This document shows positions 43,665-52,301 of a stretch of DNA of 64,000 bases, piece by piece. The stretch's first letter is position 1. Each line of letters opens with the position of its first letter. Below the pieces are notes generated by a model that saw nothing but the letters and a program-made list of their open reading frames with translations, was not told the origin of the DNA and ran no database searches. Origin of the DNA: a virus; the IMG/VR virus record IMGVR_UViG_3300046820_003928, positions 62,001 to 126,000 of that record; one strand, 5' to 3'. Made by a program: the position numbers and the translations under genes.

Positions 43665-45181
43665 TCAATCCTAAATTTTGCTGCTACATCAGCAACATTT
43701 GTCTCTATTCCCTTGTTTATTATTCTAAAATCAAACGTGTATGTTCTTCCTTTTGGCAAAGATGACATGTAAAAATCAAAATAATGAGAAGTTGAGTCAT
43801 TTGAGACTTGCGTTCCCGGATCGTGGAAAGGGATAACAATGTCTCCGCTCTCAAAGTCTCTAATTCTATAAAAGCACTTCTCAACTATGATTCCTGTGTT
43901 TTCAAGTGGAAGCTTAACTTTTACAATATTTCTATTGAAGTCTTCAACAAACATTCTAAATCTTATCTTTTCATTCTCTCCGTATGAAGACTGCATGTTG
44001 GTGATGTTTATGAAGTATCTTTCTGGAGTTTGTGAAAAATAAGTTGTATCCCTTCTTTTAATTGGCAGAGATCCTGTTGCAAATTGGACTTTCTCATCGA
44101 GAGACAGCCACTTTACTCCAAAGTTAAAAGAATCAATATTGAGAGCAGAACCTGTCAGCTTAGGGTAGATGTCGCTATCAAAAGAATTAACAAGAAAACT
44201 AGAGGAATAAATTCCAGTTACTGGAACGGATCCTACTGAATACTGAGATCCTAGAAAGGTTCTTTCAATTGATCCTGATCGTATCTTTACCTTTATGCAG
44301 TTATTTCCGGTGAGCTGTGTAAGGCTAGATCCAGAAACAAGATTTGAAGGGGAGCCTGCCGCAAAAGTGTTTAGAAAGATTGTTCCAGAAGTATTGAATT
44401 CAAAATTTTGAGTTTTATCTGAAATAACATCATTGTAAGTAACAATTAGTCGTGGACGATTTGCAGTATTTGTTGTGTTTCTTGATGCAAAGCGCTTCAC
44501 AAATCTAGTCTTCTGGTCTGTTTCCTGATTCGGAATAAAAGAAATTCTAAATCCAGAATCTGGGATCTGATTTGCAAGGACACCAGATACGATTCTTGTT
44601 ACATCAACATTTAGATCTTCTTTTCCTGTTGAAAATATCTGGGTTGATGCAAATGATACAGATCCAAGTCCATCCCCAAGATTTCCTTGAGTAAAGTAGT
44701 CAACCCCGGGTGCTAGAAGATCACCTCCGGCACCTGCTCCAGAAACTGACCATGTTACTACTGTGGTAGAAATAGAAGCTGTTATGAAGTTGGAAACATC
44801 AATATCTTCGAACCTTATAACGTCTCTTCCGATTCCTTCATCAAAACTTTTTGAAAGGGGATAGACAACCAAAGAAAAGTTATTAGGAGTCGTCTGTCCG
44901 CCATAAACATCATGTAGATAAAGGCTGCAAGAGAAAGACGGACTTGAAATATCGATCTCTCCTCTTGTCAAAGAATCTCGAAGATCGTCTAAATCAAAAT
45001 GAACCAATGCCCTGCTAATCTCAATAGGATTTGACTCGGATTCAAACGTATTCTCGTCATATAGCTTAAAAAGATCAATAGTTCCTGCCTGACCCGTGTT
45101 TGAGTCAGTTGCACGAAGCGTATTTGAAATAATCTTATTTGTTATGTATGAATCTTTATCTGCCTGAAGTATTCTATACAT
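43661..45181 (-). CDS. Baseplate protein with DNRLRE-like N-terminal domain
   Basis: A 506-residue virion protein. Residues 1-235 resemble a DNRLRE-type beta sandwich: ILQADKDSYITNKII at the start, RALVHFDLDDLRDSL, SFSCSLYLHDVYGGQTTP, NFSLVVYPLSKSFDEGIGRD, a conserved Trp in VVTWSVSGAGAGGD, and DLNVDVTRIVSGVL, then RPRLIVTYND. The C-terminal half is a second beta region (YFINITNMQSSYGENEKIRF and KGRTYTFDFRIINKG). DNRLRE domains occur in surface proteins and bind or display carbohydrate. The gene lies between the gp6-like wedge gene (8 bases away) and the giant LamG gene, which it overlaps by 4 bases. Confidence 0.72.
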   Translation of the reverse strand: MYRILQADKDSYITNKIISNTLRATDSNTGQAGTIDLFKLYDENTFESESNPIEISRALVHFDLDDLRDSLTRGEIDISSPSFSCSLYLHDVYGGQTTPNNFSLVVYPLSKSFDEGIGRDVIRFEDIDVSNFITASISTTVVTWSVSGAGAGGDLLAPGVDYFTQGNLGDGLGSVSFASTQIFSTGKEDLNVDVTRIVSGVLANQIPDSGFRISFIPNQETDQKTRFVKRFASRNTTNTANRPRLIVTYNDVISDKTQNFEFNTSGTIFLNTFAAGSPSNLVSGSSLTQLTGNNCIKVKIRSGSIERTFLGSQYSVGSVPVTGIYSSSFLVNSFDSDIYPKLTGSALNIDSFNFGVKWLSLDEKVQFATGSLPIKRRDTTYFSQTPERYFINITNMQSSYGENEKIRFRMFVEDFNRNIVKVKLPLENTGIIVEKCFYRIRDFESGDIVIPFHDPGTQVSNDSTSHYFDFYMSSLPKGRTYTFDFRIINKGIETNVADVAAKFRIE

Positions 45182-45189
45182 GTCAACTC

Positions 45190-47040
45190 CTAGATAGCAT
45201 TTCCAACGATGTCAAAATCAGGATATTTCACTTCAAAAATACCGCCCAGAGGAGGAGAAATGACGCCCCTTCTTATTGAAGTACTTGGATTTATAGAAAA
45301 GATAGAGTATGATCTGTCATCAATATCTCCTGACAGACTTGTAAAAGTGTAGCTTTCCAAGTTTATAACTCCATCTTGATTGAGAACAAGGTTAATGATG
45401 TCAGATATCTGTATTCCGCCATCAATTTGCATATTGACTAGAGAAAGATACTCAATTATGGAATTATTGATCCTTGTAATAATTCCAGACTTATCTTCTC
45501 TTGGATCAATTGAGACGTTATAGTTGAATCCAATGTTAACTATCTTTGCATCAAGGATATCAAAAGCGTCAGAGATAACTCTGAACTCATTTAGATAGGT
45601 TGAAATATTTCTCTTTAGTGTATCAGGAGATTGTGTGAGATTTCCATTTGCATCCCTGCTAACTACATAAAGAAGGGAAGAAAGAGGATTAACAGGATTT
45701 GGCTGTATTCCAACCCTAAATGCCCTTCCAAAATTTGTAGGCATCAAAAAGACCCGTGCAATAAGGTCTTCTTTTGAAACAACTCTATTTTGAGAATTTC
45801 TAACGCTCAATGCAACTGATCTTAGTTCTTCGATTGTTGGGGCATTTTCTCCACCCTGTGCTGCACTTTCATTATTGACAGATATGCTGGCTCTTATTGT
45901 TGATGATTTTGATGGGGATATTGCGGGGTTGAATTTTGTCACAAGGTTGCTTACGACTCTAATTGTTCCCGGAGATACGTTGTGAGATATTCCTCCTCCA
46001 TTTCTATATCTAACCCTTATTGAGGTATTGATAGGAGTAACTCCAAGGCTCTTTGATCCAAGCATCGAATTGGGATCTATTGCAACTCTTGTAAAAGTCT
46101 TCTTGTCACCAAAAAGAGGTAGAGATACCTCGCTAGGATCAGGAAGAATATCATTGTCAAGAGTATCTGATCTTCCAGATCCAAACACGATTGTTGCAAT
46201 TCCCGTATCTGAGTCTGATCTGGTTATAAACCTATACGGAGCAGGAACAACTGCGATTGCATTTTCAACCTGGGAAGAGTCTGAGTTGTAGTTTTCGATA
46301 GACTTGAATGCAGTATCTTGGGCTAGAGAGTCTACCTCATAGTATTCATTTCCTTCGCTATCTACAACAAGAACGATATCGCTAACATTTGGCTTAGATA
46401 ATGTAATTGTCTTGAATGGAGTAGGATCAGATCCAAACGTAAAAGTTTCCTCAGAAACCTCTCCTGATTCACAAATTCCTATTCTTGTAACTGTGAAGGA
46501 GGTGGGATTTCCAGATGAATCTGTTGTGTTTGTAACATAGGTGCAAACTAGGTTTCCAAACTCATCTCTTTCAGCAAAATCAACATCGCTCCTAAGAGAA
46601 AAGGATATTCCTGTATTAGAAGAAACTCTTGTTCCGGCCCTTAAGATGGGAAGCTGAGATGTATTTGGGATATATCCGTTTGATCCAAGGGACGCATCAA
46701 CTGTAAAAGAAAAACTAATATCGGCATATGCAGGAGAAGCTCCCCTGATCTTTACGCCTGCAAGTCTAACAAGCCTCTCAACATTTCTTCTCTCAACTGC
46801 TGTATCAAGTCCCATCTCATTAAACTGATGGTCCATGTAAAAGGCAGTAGAATCTCCCACGTATGCAACTAGATCAACAAGCATTCCTCCCACAGATGCT
46901 TCTGAGAAATCCTGAATCTGATCCGGGAAGTAGAGTTTTGCATATTTTAGGAGCTCAGATCTGAATCCTTCGAAATCTCTTGCTAGATAATTTCTCTGTC
47001 TCTTCTGAGTTAGATTCTTTTTTACGTTTGTAAGTGACAT
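45190..47040 (-). CDS. 6: Baseplate wedge protein, gp6/J-like
   Basis: A 616-residue protein of the baseplate J/gp6 family. The N-terminus has NYLARDFEGFRSELLKYAKL then DFSEASVGGMLVDLVAYVGD and TAFYMDHQFNEMGLDTAVER (residues 17-80), the diagnostic opening of T4-type gp6. Central beta domains follow (PILRAGTRVSSNTGISF). The C-terminus has NAPTIEELRSVALSVRNSQN, VVSKEDLIARV and a late segment ISDIINLVLNQDGVINL, typical of J-like wedge proteins. It forms the ring that holds the baseplate hub and drives the conformational switch. It starts 3 bases after the gp25-like gene ends, the same neighbour as in many contractile systems. Confidence 0.92.
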   Translation of the reverse strand: MSLTNVKKNLTQKRQRNYLARDFEGFRSELLKYAKLYFPDQIQDFSEASVGGMLVDLVAYVGDSTAFYMDHQFNEMGLDTAVERRNVERLVRLAGVKIRGASPAYADISFSFTVDASLGSNGYIPNTSQLPILRAGTRVSSNTGISFSLRSDVDFAERDEFGNLVCTYVTNTTDSSGNPTSFTVTRIGICESGEVSEETFTFGSDPTPFKTITLSKPNVSDIVLVVDSEGNEYYEVDSLAQDTAFKSIENYNSDSSQVENAIAVVPAPYRFITRSDSDTGIATIVFGSGRSDTLDNDILPDPSEVSLPLFGDKKTFTRVAIDPNSMLGSKSLGVTPINTSIRVRYRNGGGISHNVSPGTIRVVSNLVTKFNPAISPSKSSTIRASISVNNESAAQGGENAPTIEELRSVALSVRNSQNRVVSKEDLIARVFLMPTNFGRAFRVGIQPNPVNPLSSLLYVVSRDANGNLTQSPDTLKRNISTYLNEFRVISDAFDILDAKIVNIGFNYNVSIDPREDKSGIITRINNSIIEYLSLVNMQIDGGIQISDIINLVLNQDGVINLESYTFTSLSGDIDDRSYSIFSINPSTSIRRGVISPPLGGIFEVKYPDFDIVGNAI

Positions 47041-47043
47041 CTT

Positions 47044-47514
47044 TTATCCAATGTTCGATAGGATGATCTCGACAGTTTTTTCAGCAGTTGAAAGTCTGGG
47101 AATTGAAAACTTTATAAGAATTCTCATCCTTGAAGTTCCATTCCTTTCACTTTCAATAGGCTGGGCATCAAAAGATCCCAGGCTAATATAGGGCATGTAC
47201 TTCTCTGTTGTTGCCTTGATGAACATCATAGCTTGTTCATCGTAGTCTGGCTGTGACAACCTTTCTGTTAGTAGGTATCTAAGATTTCCTCCGAAGTCGT
47301 AGAGGGGTAATCTTTCTCCGTGATTAACAAGTAGCATGTTCTTGAAGTTATCAACCATCTGATCGAGAACAGAGGTTGACATTTCAAACGGACCTCCCAC
47401 TTTTGTCTTTGATCTTACCGGTGTTAATATTCCAACAGGAAGAGGCTGGGGAGCCTGAACACTCCTGGGATTATCCTTTAGATCTCCAACGCTCTTAAAG
47501 CTTATTGCTGCCAT
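47044..47514 (-). CDS. 25: Baseplate wedge protein, gp25/GPW-like
   Basis: A 156-residue protein of the gp25 family, present in all contractile-tail machines. The core motif is clear: VDNFKNMLLVNHGERLPLYD then FGGNLRYLL (residues 53-82), including the conserved Gly-Glu-Arg, followed by FIKATTEKYMPYISLGSFDA and a C-terminal strand MRILIKFSIP. A Pro-rich N-terminal extension (about 25 residues) is longer than in T4 gp25 (132 residues). gp25 nucleates sheath assembly and binds gp6. No good Shine-Dalgarno precedes the ATG. The 43-base gap upstream has TCTAAATA (47524-47531), similar to a late -10 box. Confidence 0.9.
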   Translation of the reverse strand: MAAISFKSVGDLKDNPRSVQAPQPLPVGILTPVRSKTKVGGPFEMSTSVLDQMVDNFKNMLLVNHGERLPLYDFGGNLRYLLTERLSQPDYDEQAMMFIKATTEKYMPYISLGSFDAQPIESERNGTSRMRILIKFSIPRLSTAEKTVEIILSNIG

Positions 47515-47557
47515 GTCTGTAATTATTTAGAGAAAAAGCATGCCATGAATCTCTTAT

Positions 47558-48655
47558 CTAGATAATTTCTAGAATTTTGGCTGCAGCCAGAGAGATCAAT
47601 CCGGACCCTAGAAGAAATCCAATAAGAGAGACTATGAAACACTTTGCAAAGAAAAAGATGACATTCAAAAATGAAGATATCTCTAAAAAGGCAGTTGAAG
47701 CTATTCCTATAACAGGGCTCAAAAGAGACCACACAAAATCGGTAATTGATGAAAATAGATCGGAAACTGCCTCTTGCACATTTGTCAAAAGCTTTCCAAT
47801 TGCACTTGATATTTTTTGAATAGCTGCGGAAGCAGCCTGTGCTGCACCAGATATGGCAGAAGATACAGCTTCTATAATCTCAGACGGGATTGATAGAAAA
47901 ACTGTCATAGCTTTGATAAATTTTGTACCAATACCGTCAATTCCATTAGATTCAATTGTTGCAAAAAGAGGAGAAATATCTAGCCTTGGGTCAATAAAAG
48001 AAGTATCAAGAACTGGAACAGGAAGATCGGGAACAATGCCTGAAACGGACTCCGCAGCCTCCTCTATGATCTGGGTTGCAAGATTTTCTATTTCTGATTT
48101 TCTTTCTTCTAGCTTTTGAACTACAGGGTCGGGATTGATTCCGGCAGACCTAAATGCCTCTGCTATTGTATTGGACAGAGAATTAAAGAACTCCGCTGTG
48201 TTTCCGACATCTATTGCAGCGCTAATATCAGCTGCATTTTTTATAACGACGTCAATTTGAGAAATTAGGACATCAACTACGGGAACACCTATGCTCGATT
48301 CAATCGAAGATAGAGTTTCCTGTAATTCTGTGATTATTGTTGCGACAGGCTTTGTTGGGTCAAAAATTGGGACAGTTTTAAGAATTCCAACATCAGGAAT
48401 TGAATCAACAAGAACGCCTATGTTTTGAATGTATCCATTAACATAGACTCCGTGCCATGCTGGGTAGTCCTCTTGAATAACTCCAATGGAATCAGTCTTA
48501 AAGTCCCCCATGCCTATTGAGTCCGGAGGAAGATTTATGCTCCCAAGTGAAATTCCTTCTTTGAGAGTTTTAACAACGTTGTCCCGATATCTGGTAGCAG
48601 CTATTTGAGTAATTTTACCGTCAGATACAACTCCAACTGTAGCAAGAGTTCCCAT
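47558..48655 (-). CDS. Baseplate-region protein with hydrophobic C-terminus
   Basis: A 365-residue protein of unknown family. Residues 1-100 are beta-rich (DSIGMGDFKTDSIGVI, YPAWHGVYVNGYIQNIG). Residues 105-300 are amphipathic helices with low charge (LEERKSEIENLATQIIEEA, FIKAMTVFLSIPSEIIEAV, AISGAAQAASAAIQKISSAI). Residues 306-365 are strongly hydrophobic, with two or three potential membrane helices (FLNVIFFFAKCF, IVSLIGFLLGSGLISL). Phage structural proteins rarely end this way. Placed between the spike and gp25-like genes, it may be a hub or tail-tip protein that enters the host membrane, or a tape-measure-like protein. This is inference. Confidence 0.7.
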   Translation of the reverse strand: MGTLATVGVVSDGKITQIAATRYRDNVVKTLKEGISLGSINLPPDSIGMGDFKTDSIGVIQEDYPAWHGVYVNGYIQNIGVLVDSIPDVGILKTVPIFDPTKPVATIITELQETLSSIESSIGVPVVDVLISQIDVVIKNAADISAAIDVGNTAEFFNSLSNTIAEAFRSAGINPDPVVQKLEERKSEIENLATQIIEEAAESVSGIVPDLPVPVLDTSFIDPRLDISPLFATIESNGIDGIGTKFIKAMTVFLSIPSEIIEAVSSAISGAAQAASAAIQKISSAIGKLLTNVQEAVSDLFSSITDFVWSLLSPVIGIASTAFLEISSFLNVIFFFAKCFIVSLIGFLLGSGLISLAAAKILEII

Positions 48656-48661
48656 AAATCT

Positions 48662-49759
48662 CTACACCTTGACCAGAATCTTAGTTGCAAAAACTCCTGT
48701 TGCTGGGACTCCTTCTACACCCAGAACTCCGCCTGCTGTGTCAACGATGGGTGTCCCTACGACAGTTCCACCAGCATTTAGGGCAGTTTGACAAGCAAGA
48801 ATTGCCCCTGTTGCATCATCCCCACCCAGCTTGATTACTCCTGTCAAAGAAGGGGTAACAACAATGTCTCCATTACTTTTTATGATGATACTAGACGGAT
48901 CGGATCCTTCTCCTACAACAATTTTAAGATCATTTTTTGCAATAATTCTCACACTATCAGACTTTAGGGATATTGAAGGTTGCGAACCGCTGTCATCTCC
49001 GGGAAGAGAATAATATGAATCAGAGTTAAAAGAACGAGAAACAGTAATCCTGGACTCATCGTCAGGACTTAGATTTCCCAATTCAGGAGTGTTGTCTTCT
49101 CTTAGCGGAGGCTTAAGAGAAGTTTCATTTCTTGAATTTAGAATTTTTCTACCGGATTCTGCAGTAGAAATTCCTGCAACCAGGTCTACAGTTCCTGTTC
49201 CTTTTTCTCCTAGATTTCTGAGAATTATTGCAGATCCATTCGATCCCTGCAGAAGAAGATCTAGAGATGTCTTTGAAACCGGGAAGACAGCCTCTCCTAC
49301 AAATTCACTCTTTGAAATTGCGTCATCTCGAACGCCCTGAAGAGAAACTCCAGCTGAATTTGCATCAAAGATTATGCCAGAAGCTTTCTCTCTTGCATCG
49401 GGCTCATTTCCCAAAGCCAAGAAAAGTCGAGCATTATCGTCATTTGTAAAGTTTAGATCTTCAGCAGATGAATTCTGTACCTTCCTAGACATCCAATAGG
49501 AAACTCTTGAATTTCCAGGCTCAAATATCCAGGCTCTCTCTCCTGACTTAATTGGAAAGCTTATGTGAGAGAAAAATGGAAAGTATACTCTTTTCTGGAG
49601 ATCTGAATCTTTGCCAATCTTCACACCAATAATTGTGCCATTTGGACAATTGGATAGAAAATTTACCCCGACTACATCTTTTGAAATCTTTTGAATCTGT
49701 TCGCTAGTTAGCTTGCTATAGTCTGCGATGTAGTCAACGACAAGAACTTCCTGGAACAC
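48662..49759 (-). CDS. Baseplate spike protein, gp5/gpV-like
   Basis: A 365-residue central spike candidate. The start is GTG 49759, preceded by GAGGA at a spacing of about 6. The N-terminal OB-fold region shows GTIIGVKIGKDSD, VYFPFFSHISFPIKSGERAW then IFEPG (about residues 40-85), the layout of spike proteins from contractile tails. The C-terminal region is repetitive and beta-helix-like (SISLKSDSVRIIAKND, LKIVVGEGSDPSSIIIKSNG, DIVVTPSLTGVIKLGGDDAT), as in gp5/VgrG needles. No lysozyme domain is visible, unlike T4 gp5. The gene lies between the coiled-coil protein and the membrane-ended protein, before gp25 and gp6 counterparts. Confidence 0.78.
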   Translation of the reverse strand: MFQEVLVVDYIADYSKLTSEQIQKISKDVVGVNFLSNCPNGTIIGVKIGKDSDLQKRVYFPFFSHISFPIKSGERAWIFEPGNSRVSYWMSRKVQNSSAEDLNFTNDDNARLFLALGNEPDAREKASGIIFDANSAGVSLQGVRDDAISKSEFVGEAVFPVSKTSLDLLLQGSNGSAIILRNLGEKGTGTVDLVAGISTAESGRKILNSRNETSLKPPLREDNTPELGNLSPDDESRITVSRSFNSDSYYSLPGDDSGSQPSISLKSDSVRIIAKNDLKIVVGEGSDPSSIIIKSNGDIVVTPSLTGVIKLGGDDATGAILACQTALNAGGTVVGTPIVDTAGGVLGVEGVPATGVFATKILVKV

Positions 49760-49760
49760 G

Positions 49761-50141
49761 TTAGTCCTCAGAGATTTGGTAAAATATTGAATCTGTGTCG
49801 AGAGGCCTATTTTCTTCCTTGGTTATAATCTCAGCAAGCTTTATAATCTGATCGTTGGCTCGAGACATTCTCTCGATATATTTCACAACAATGGGACCAA
49901 GAATGCTATGGTTTGCAGCATTTCCCTTTATTTGCATGATGGTATCAGTAAATAGAATTGAGGCGCTCTCTCTATCTGTTAGAGCATTTCTATAGATCTC
50001 AGACCATAGGATTCTCTTTTTATTATCAAGTCCCTCAATTGAATTTAGCAGATCATCGAACTGTGCAACTTTGGACTCTTTTCTTTTAAGATCTCCCAGC
50101 TTATCATTGAGATCTTCGATGTCTGCTTCCTTCTTTGCCAT
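49761..50141 (-). CDS. Small coiled-coil protein upstream of the spike gene
   Basis: A 126-residue all-helical protein from ATG 50141. An in-frame GTG at 50174 would overlap the sigma-factor gene. AGGAAGG lies just before the ATG, which decides the start. A coiled coil (KKEADIEDLNDKLGDLKRKE, residues 3-22) and a second helical region (IERMSRANDQIIKLAEIITK) are visible. It sits between the late sigma factor and the baseplate spike genes. It may be an assembly chaperone or a sigma cofactor. No family is recognised. Confidence 0.65.
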   Translation of the reverse strand: MAKKEADIEDLNDKLGDLKRKESKVAQFDDLLNSIEGLDNKKRILWSEIYRNALTDRESASILFTDTIMQIKGNAANHSILGPIVVKYIERMSRANDQIIKLAEIITKEENRPLDTDSIFYQISED

Positions 50142-50154
50142 TTTCCTTCCTAGA

Positions 50155-50874
50155 TTAGAATATGTCGAACTCACACTCTTTCATAGTTTCTCTATAGTGC
50201 TTCTTGATAGCGGACATTGCAGTTGAAATCTGCTTTGTATTAAGATTCGTCATTTCTCTGATGTAGACAAAAATTGCTCGCTTATTAAAGAAATCAATGT
50301 CATCAATGTTCTGGAATATCTTGACAATTGCTTCCATGCATATTCTTTCATTTTCCTGTGAAACTCTGTCAGATATTTCAAAAAATAGCATATCAAGTTG
50401 TTCCGTCTGAGCTGACTTCTTACCACCTTCTCCGTACAGCTCAAAAGATGCTTCAACCGTGTTTAAAACATCAAGCTCTGGAACAATTGCCTTGTCATCA
50501 ATGTTGAAATGTCTCTTTGCGTACTTGATCTTCTGTCTCATTCTCATGATGATCCAGTTTTTGGCAACAACATTAAAATAAGAAAATGCCTTGCTACCTC
50601 TGGATGCATCAAATTTCTTCAGCTTCTCATAAAGAAAGCTGATGCAGTCACTTTTAAACTCTTCAACTGAAACATGTGTGTTTGCACTATGAATGAAGAT
50701 TAGATTTTCAACTAACTTTGTGAAAGCAGGAAGAATCTCAGATGTATAAATTAGATTTCTTGCTTCAATGTCATCCTCTTGCTGGAATTTTACGATAGCA
50801 TCGTGTGTCCCAGAATGGAAATACATCTTTAGGTCGTTTTTCTTGGGAGATCCCGTTTTTCTAGTCTTCTTCAT
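50155..50874 (-). CDS. 55: Late-gene sigma factor, T4 gp55-like
   Basis: A 239-residue protein from ATG 50874, preceded by GGGAG at 8 bases; an upstream TTG at 50910 is less likely. Residues 66-125 carry a sigma region 2-like block: VSVEEFKSDCISFLYEKLKK, then FDASRGSKAFSYFNVVAKNW and a basic helix IMRMRQKIKYAKRHF. This is the core-binding and -10-recognition pattern of the divergent sigma factors of T4-type phages. The C-terminus (NTKQISTAMSAIKKHYRE) looks like a helix-turn-helix remnant. It is longer than T4 gp55 (185). It should direct host RNA polymerase to late promoters with a TATAAATA-type box. Confidence 0.8.
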   Translation of the reverse strand: MKKTRKTGSPKKNDLKMYFHSGTHDAIVKFQQEDDIEARNLIYTSEILPAFTKLVENLIFIHSANTHVSVEEFKSDCISFLYEKLKKFDASRGSKAFSYFNVVAKNWIIMRMRQKIKYAKRHFNIDDKAIVPELDVLNTVEASFELYGEGGKKSAQTEQLDMLFFEISDRVSQENERICMEAIVKIFQNIDDIDFFNKRAIFVYIREMTNLNTKQISTAMSAIKKHYRETMKECEFDIF

Positions 50875-51148
50875 TCTTCGATCTCCCAAACTGGGAAAGA
50901 TTGTTTGCAATTGAAAGAAGAAGATCTTGACTTGACTTTATTTCTTGGATTACCTGTCTCACTTCTACAGAATCAAAAAATACGGGTTTTTCCAGGATTT
51001 TGGCAAAAATTCCATATTTTTCATCGAGTCTGTCAAGACCTTCTTCGATAGCATCGACACAATTCAAAATAATTATTCCAAATTTTATGTTGAAATAAAT
51101 AGAGACAACAAGAAGAACAAAAAAGACAAGAGATAAAATCTCAAACAT
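50861..51148 (-). CDS. Small membrane-anchored protein
   Basis: A 95-residue protein with an N-terminal transmembrane segment (EILSLVFFVLLVVSIYFNI, residues 3-21) continuing into further hydrophobic residues, and a soluble helical C-terminal domain (residues 30-90, FFDSVEVRQVIQEIKSSQDL). It overlaps the glycosyltransferase gene by 8 bases and the sigma factor gene by 14 bases. A role in the host membrane (for example lysis control or anchoring) is possible. No family is recognised. The gene is small, but the overlaps fit the local style. Confidence 0.6.
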   Translation of the reverse strand: MFEILSLVFFVLLVVSIYFNIKFGIIILNCVDAIEEGLDRLDEKYGIFAKILEKPVFFDSVEVRQVIQEIKSSQDLLLSIANNLSQFGRSKNEED

Positions 51149-52301
51149 CTTTTAGTATCTGCGAGAATACGTCATTGTAGATTTTAAGAATGGAATTCTT
51201 TGAGAACTTCTCAAGACATTTACTCTTAAGATCTTTTGCCCATTCTGCAGGCATTTGACTTGATTCTCTAAATTTTTTAATCTTCTTTTTGAAATCTTCT
51301 TCTCTAGGTTTTGCCCACTTGGATCCCTTGATAAAGATTCTTTCATCTGCTCTTGAATCTGAGATCTCTACTAGGTCTGACTCTATCTTAATCCATTTTC
51401 CAAGATTCAAAAACTCAGTATGGGCAGACCAGTTTGTAGCGATAACTGGAAGACCAGATGCTGCTGCTTCAAGTAGGGGTAGACCGAAGCCTTCTCCTCT
51501 TGTTAGACTTACAAGTGCACGAATAGATTTGTCTCTGTAAAGACTTGCAATCTCTTCATTTGTCATGCATCCATGAACAAAATAAACTGGGACTTTGCTT
51601 TCTCCTCTTGTCTGGGAGATGACTCGATTTAAAACTTGCTCTGTAAGAGATCTATCTATGGTTGTTCCACGACCGCTATTTGTCTTTAGGACGATTCCAA
51701 CATCTTTGTCTGCTTTAAAAGTTTCGAAGATCCACTTCAGTGTATTTGCAATGTTCTTTCTATCGTGTTCTGGATCAGCTGCTGTAAGCTGACTTACAAT
51801 TAAAAAGTTGAAATTTGTTCTTGTAGTTATATCAGCTATTTTTGAATCACTTTCAATTTCTTCAATAAACCACTCAGGAACAACAAAGATAGGCTTTTCA
51901 ACTTTTCCAGTATTCAAAAGAACGTCTTTTGTGAACTGAGAGGGTACAATAATGGCATCCATCTTGTTGCACTTCTCAATCCAGGCAGGGTTGCACTTGT
52001 CTGTCTCAACAGCTGCAGTTACACCCACGTTTATTTTTGCGAGGGTGTCTGACCATTCATCAGGAAGCTGCACCTGGAAGGAAACATCAAAACCGCTCTG
52101 TCTATCTGTTGAGCGCTTCATGATTTCACCAGAAAGTCCGCCTTCTTCCTCTGGATTAATCATCCAAGATGTATTTCCCCACTGGACAACTTGAGAAAAT
52201 ACATTTGCGTCAGGTATTCTCTTTACTGCTTCAAATAGCTGTCTGCTATGATGTCCATACCCGGAGATGCTCAACAAGGGAGCCCGAACTACTATCTCCA
52301 T
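51141..52301 (-). CDS. Glycosyltransferase, GT4 family
   Basis: A 386-residue GT-B fold enzyme from ATG 52301, which overlaps the upstream stop codon (TGATG) and has AAGGAG 5 bases before it. The C-terminal donor-binding motif TRGEGFGLPLLEAAASGLPV (about residues 270-289) with IATNWSAHTEF is the E-x7-E pattern of retaining GT4 enzymes. Just before it lies VYFVHGCMTNEEIASLYRD, the nucleotide-sugar site region. Donor and acceptor are unknown; GDP-mannose-type donors fit the neighbouring dehydratase. It is coupled to the second GT4 gene and closes the glycan block. Confidence 0.87.
   Translation of the reverse strand: MEIVVRAPLLSISGYGHHSRQLFEAVKRIPDANVFSQVVQWGNTSWMINPEEEGGLSGEIMKRSTDRQSGFDVSFQVQLPDEWSDTLAKINVGVTAAVETDKCNPAWIEKCNKMDAIIVPSQFTKDVLLNTGKVEKPIFVVPEWFIEEIESDSKIADITTRTNFNFLIVSQLTAADPEHDRKNIANTLKWIFETFKADKDVGIVLKTNSGRGTTIDRSLTEQVLNRVISQTRGESKVPVYFVHGCMTNEEIASLYRDKSIRALVSLTRGEGFGLPLLEAAASGLPVIATNWSAHTEFLNLGKWIKIESDLVEISDSRADERIFIKGSKWAKPREEDFKKKIKKFRESSQMPAEWAKDLKSKCLEKFSKNSILKIYNDVFSQILKDV

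Noticed and set aside
47524-47531. TCTAAATA as a late promoter of the gp25-like gene
   Set aside because: It lies only 10 bases before the start codon, leaving no room for a leader with a ribosome site; it is probably AT-rich chance.
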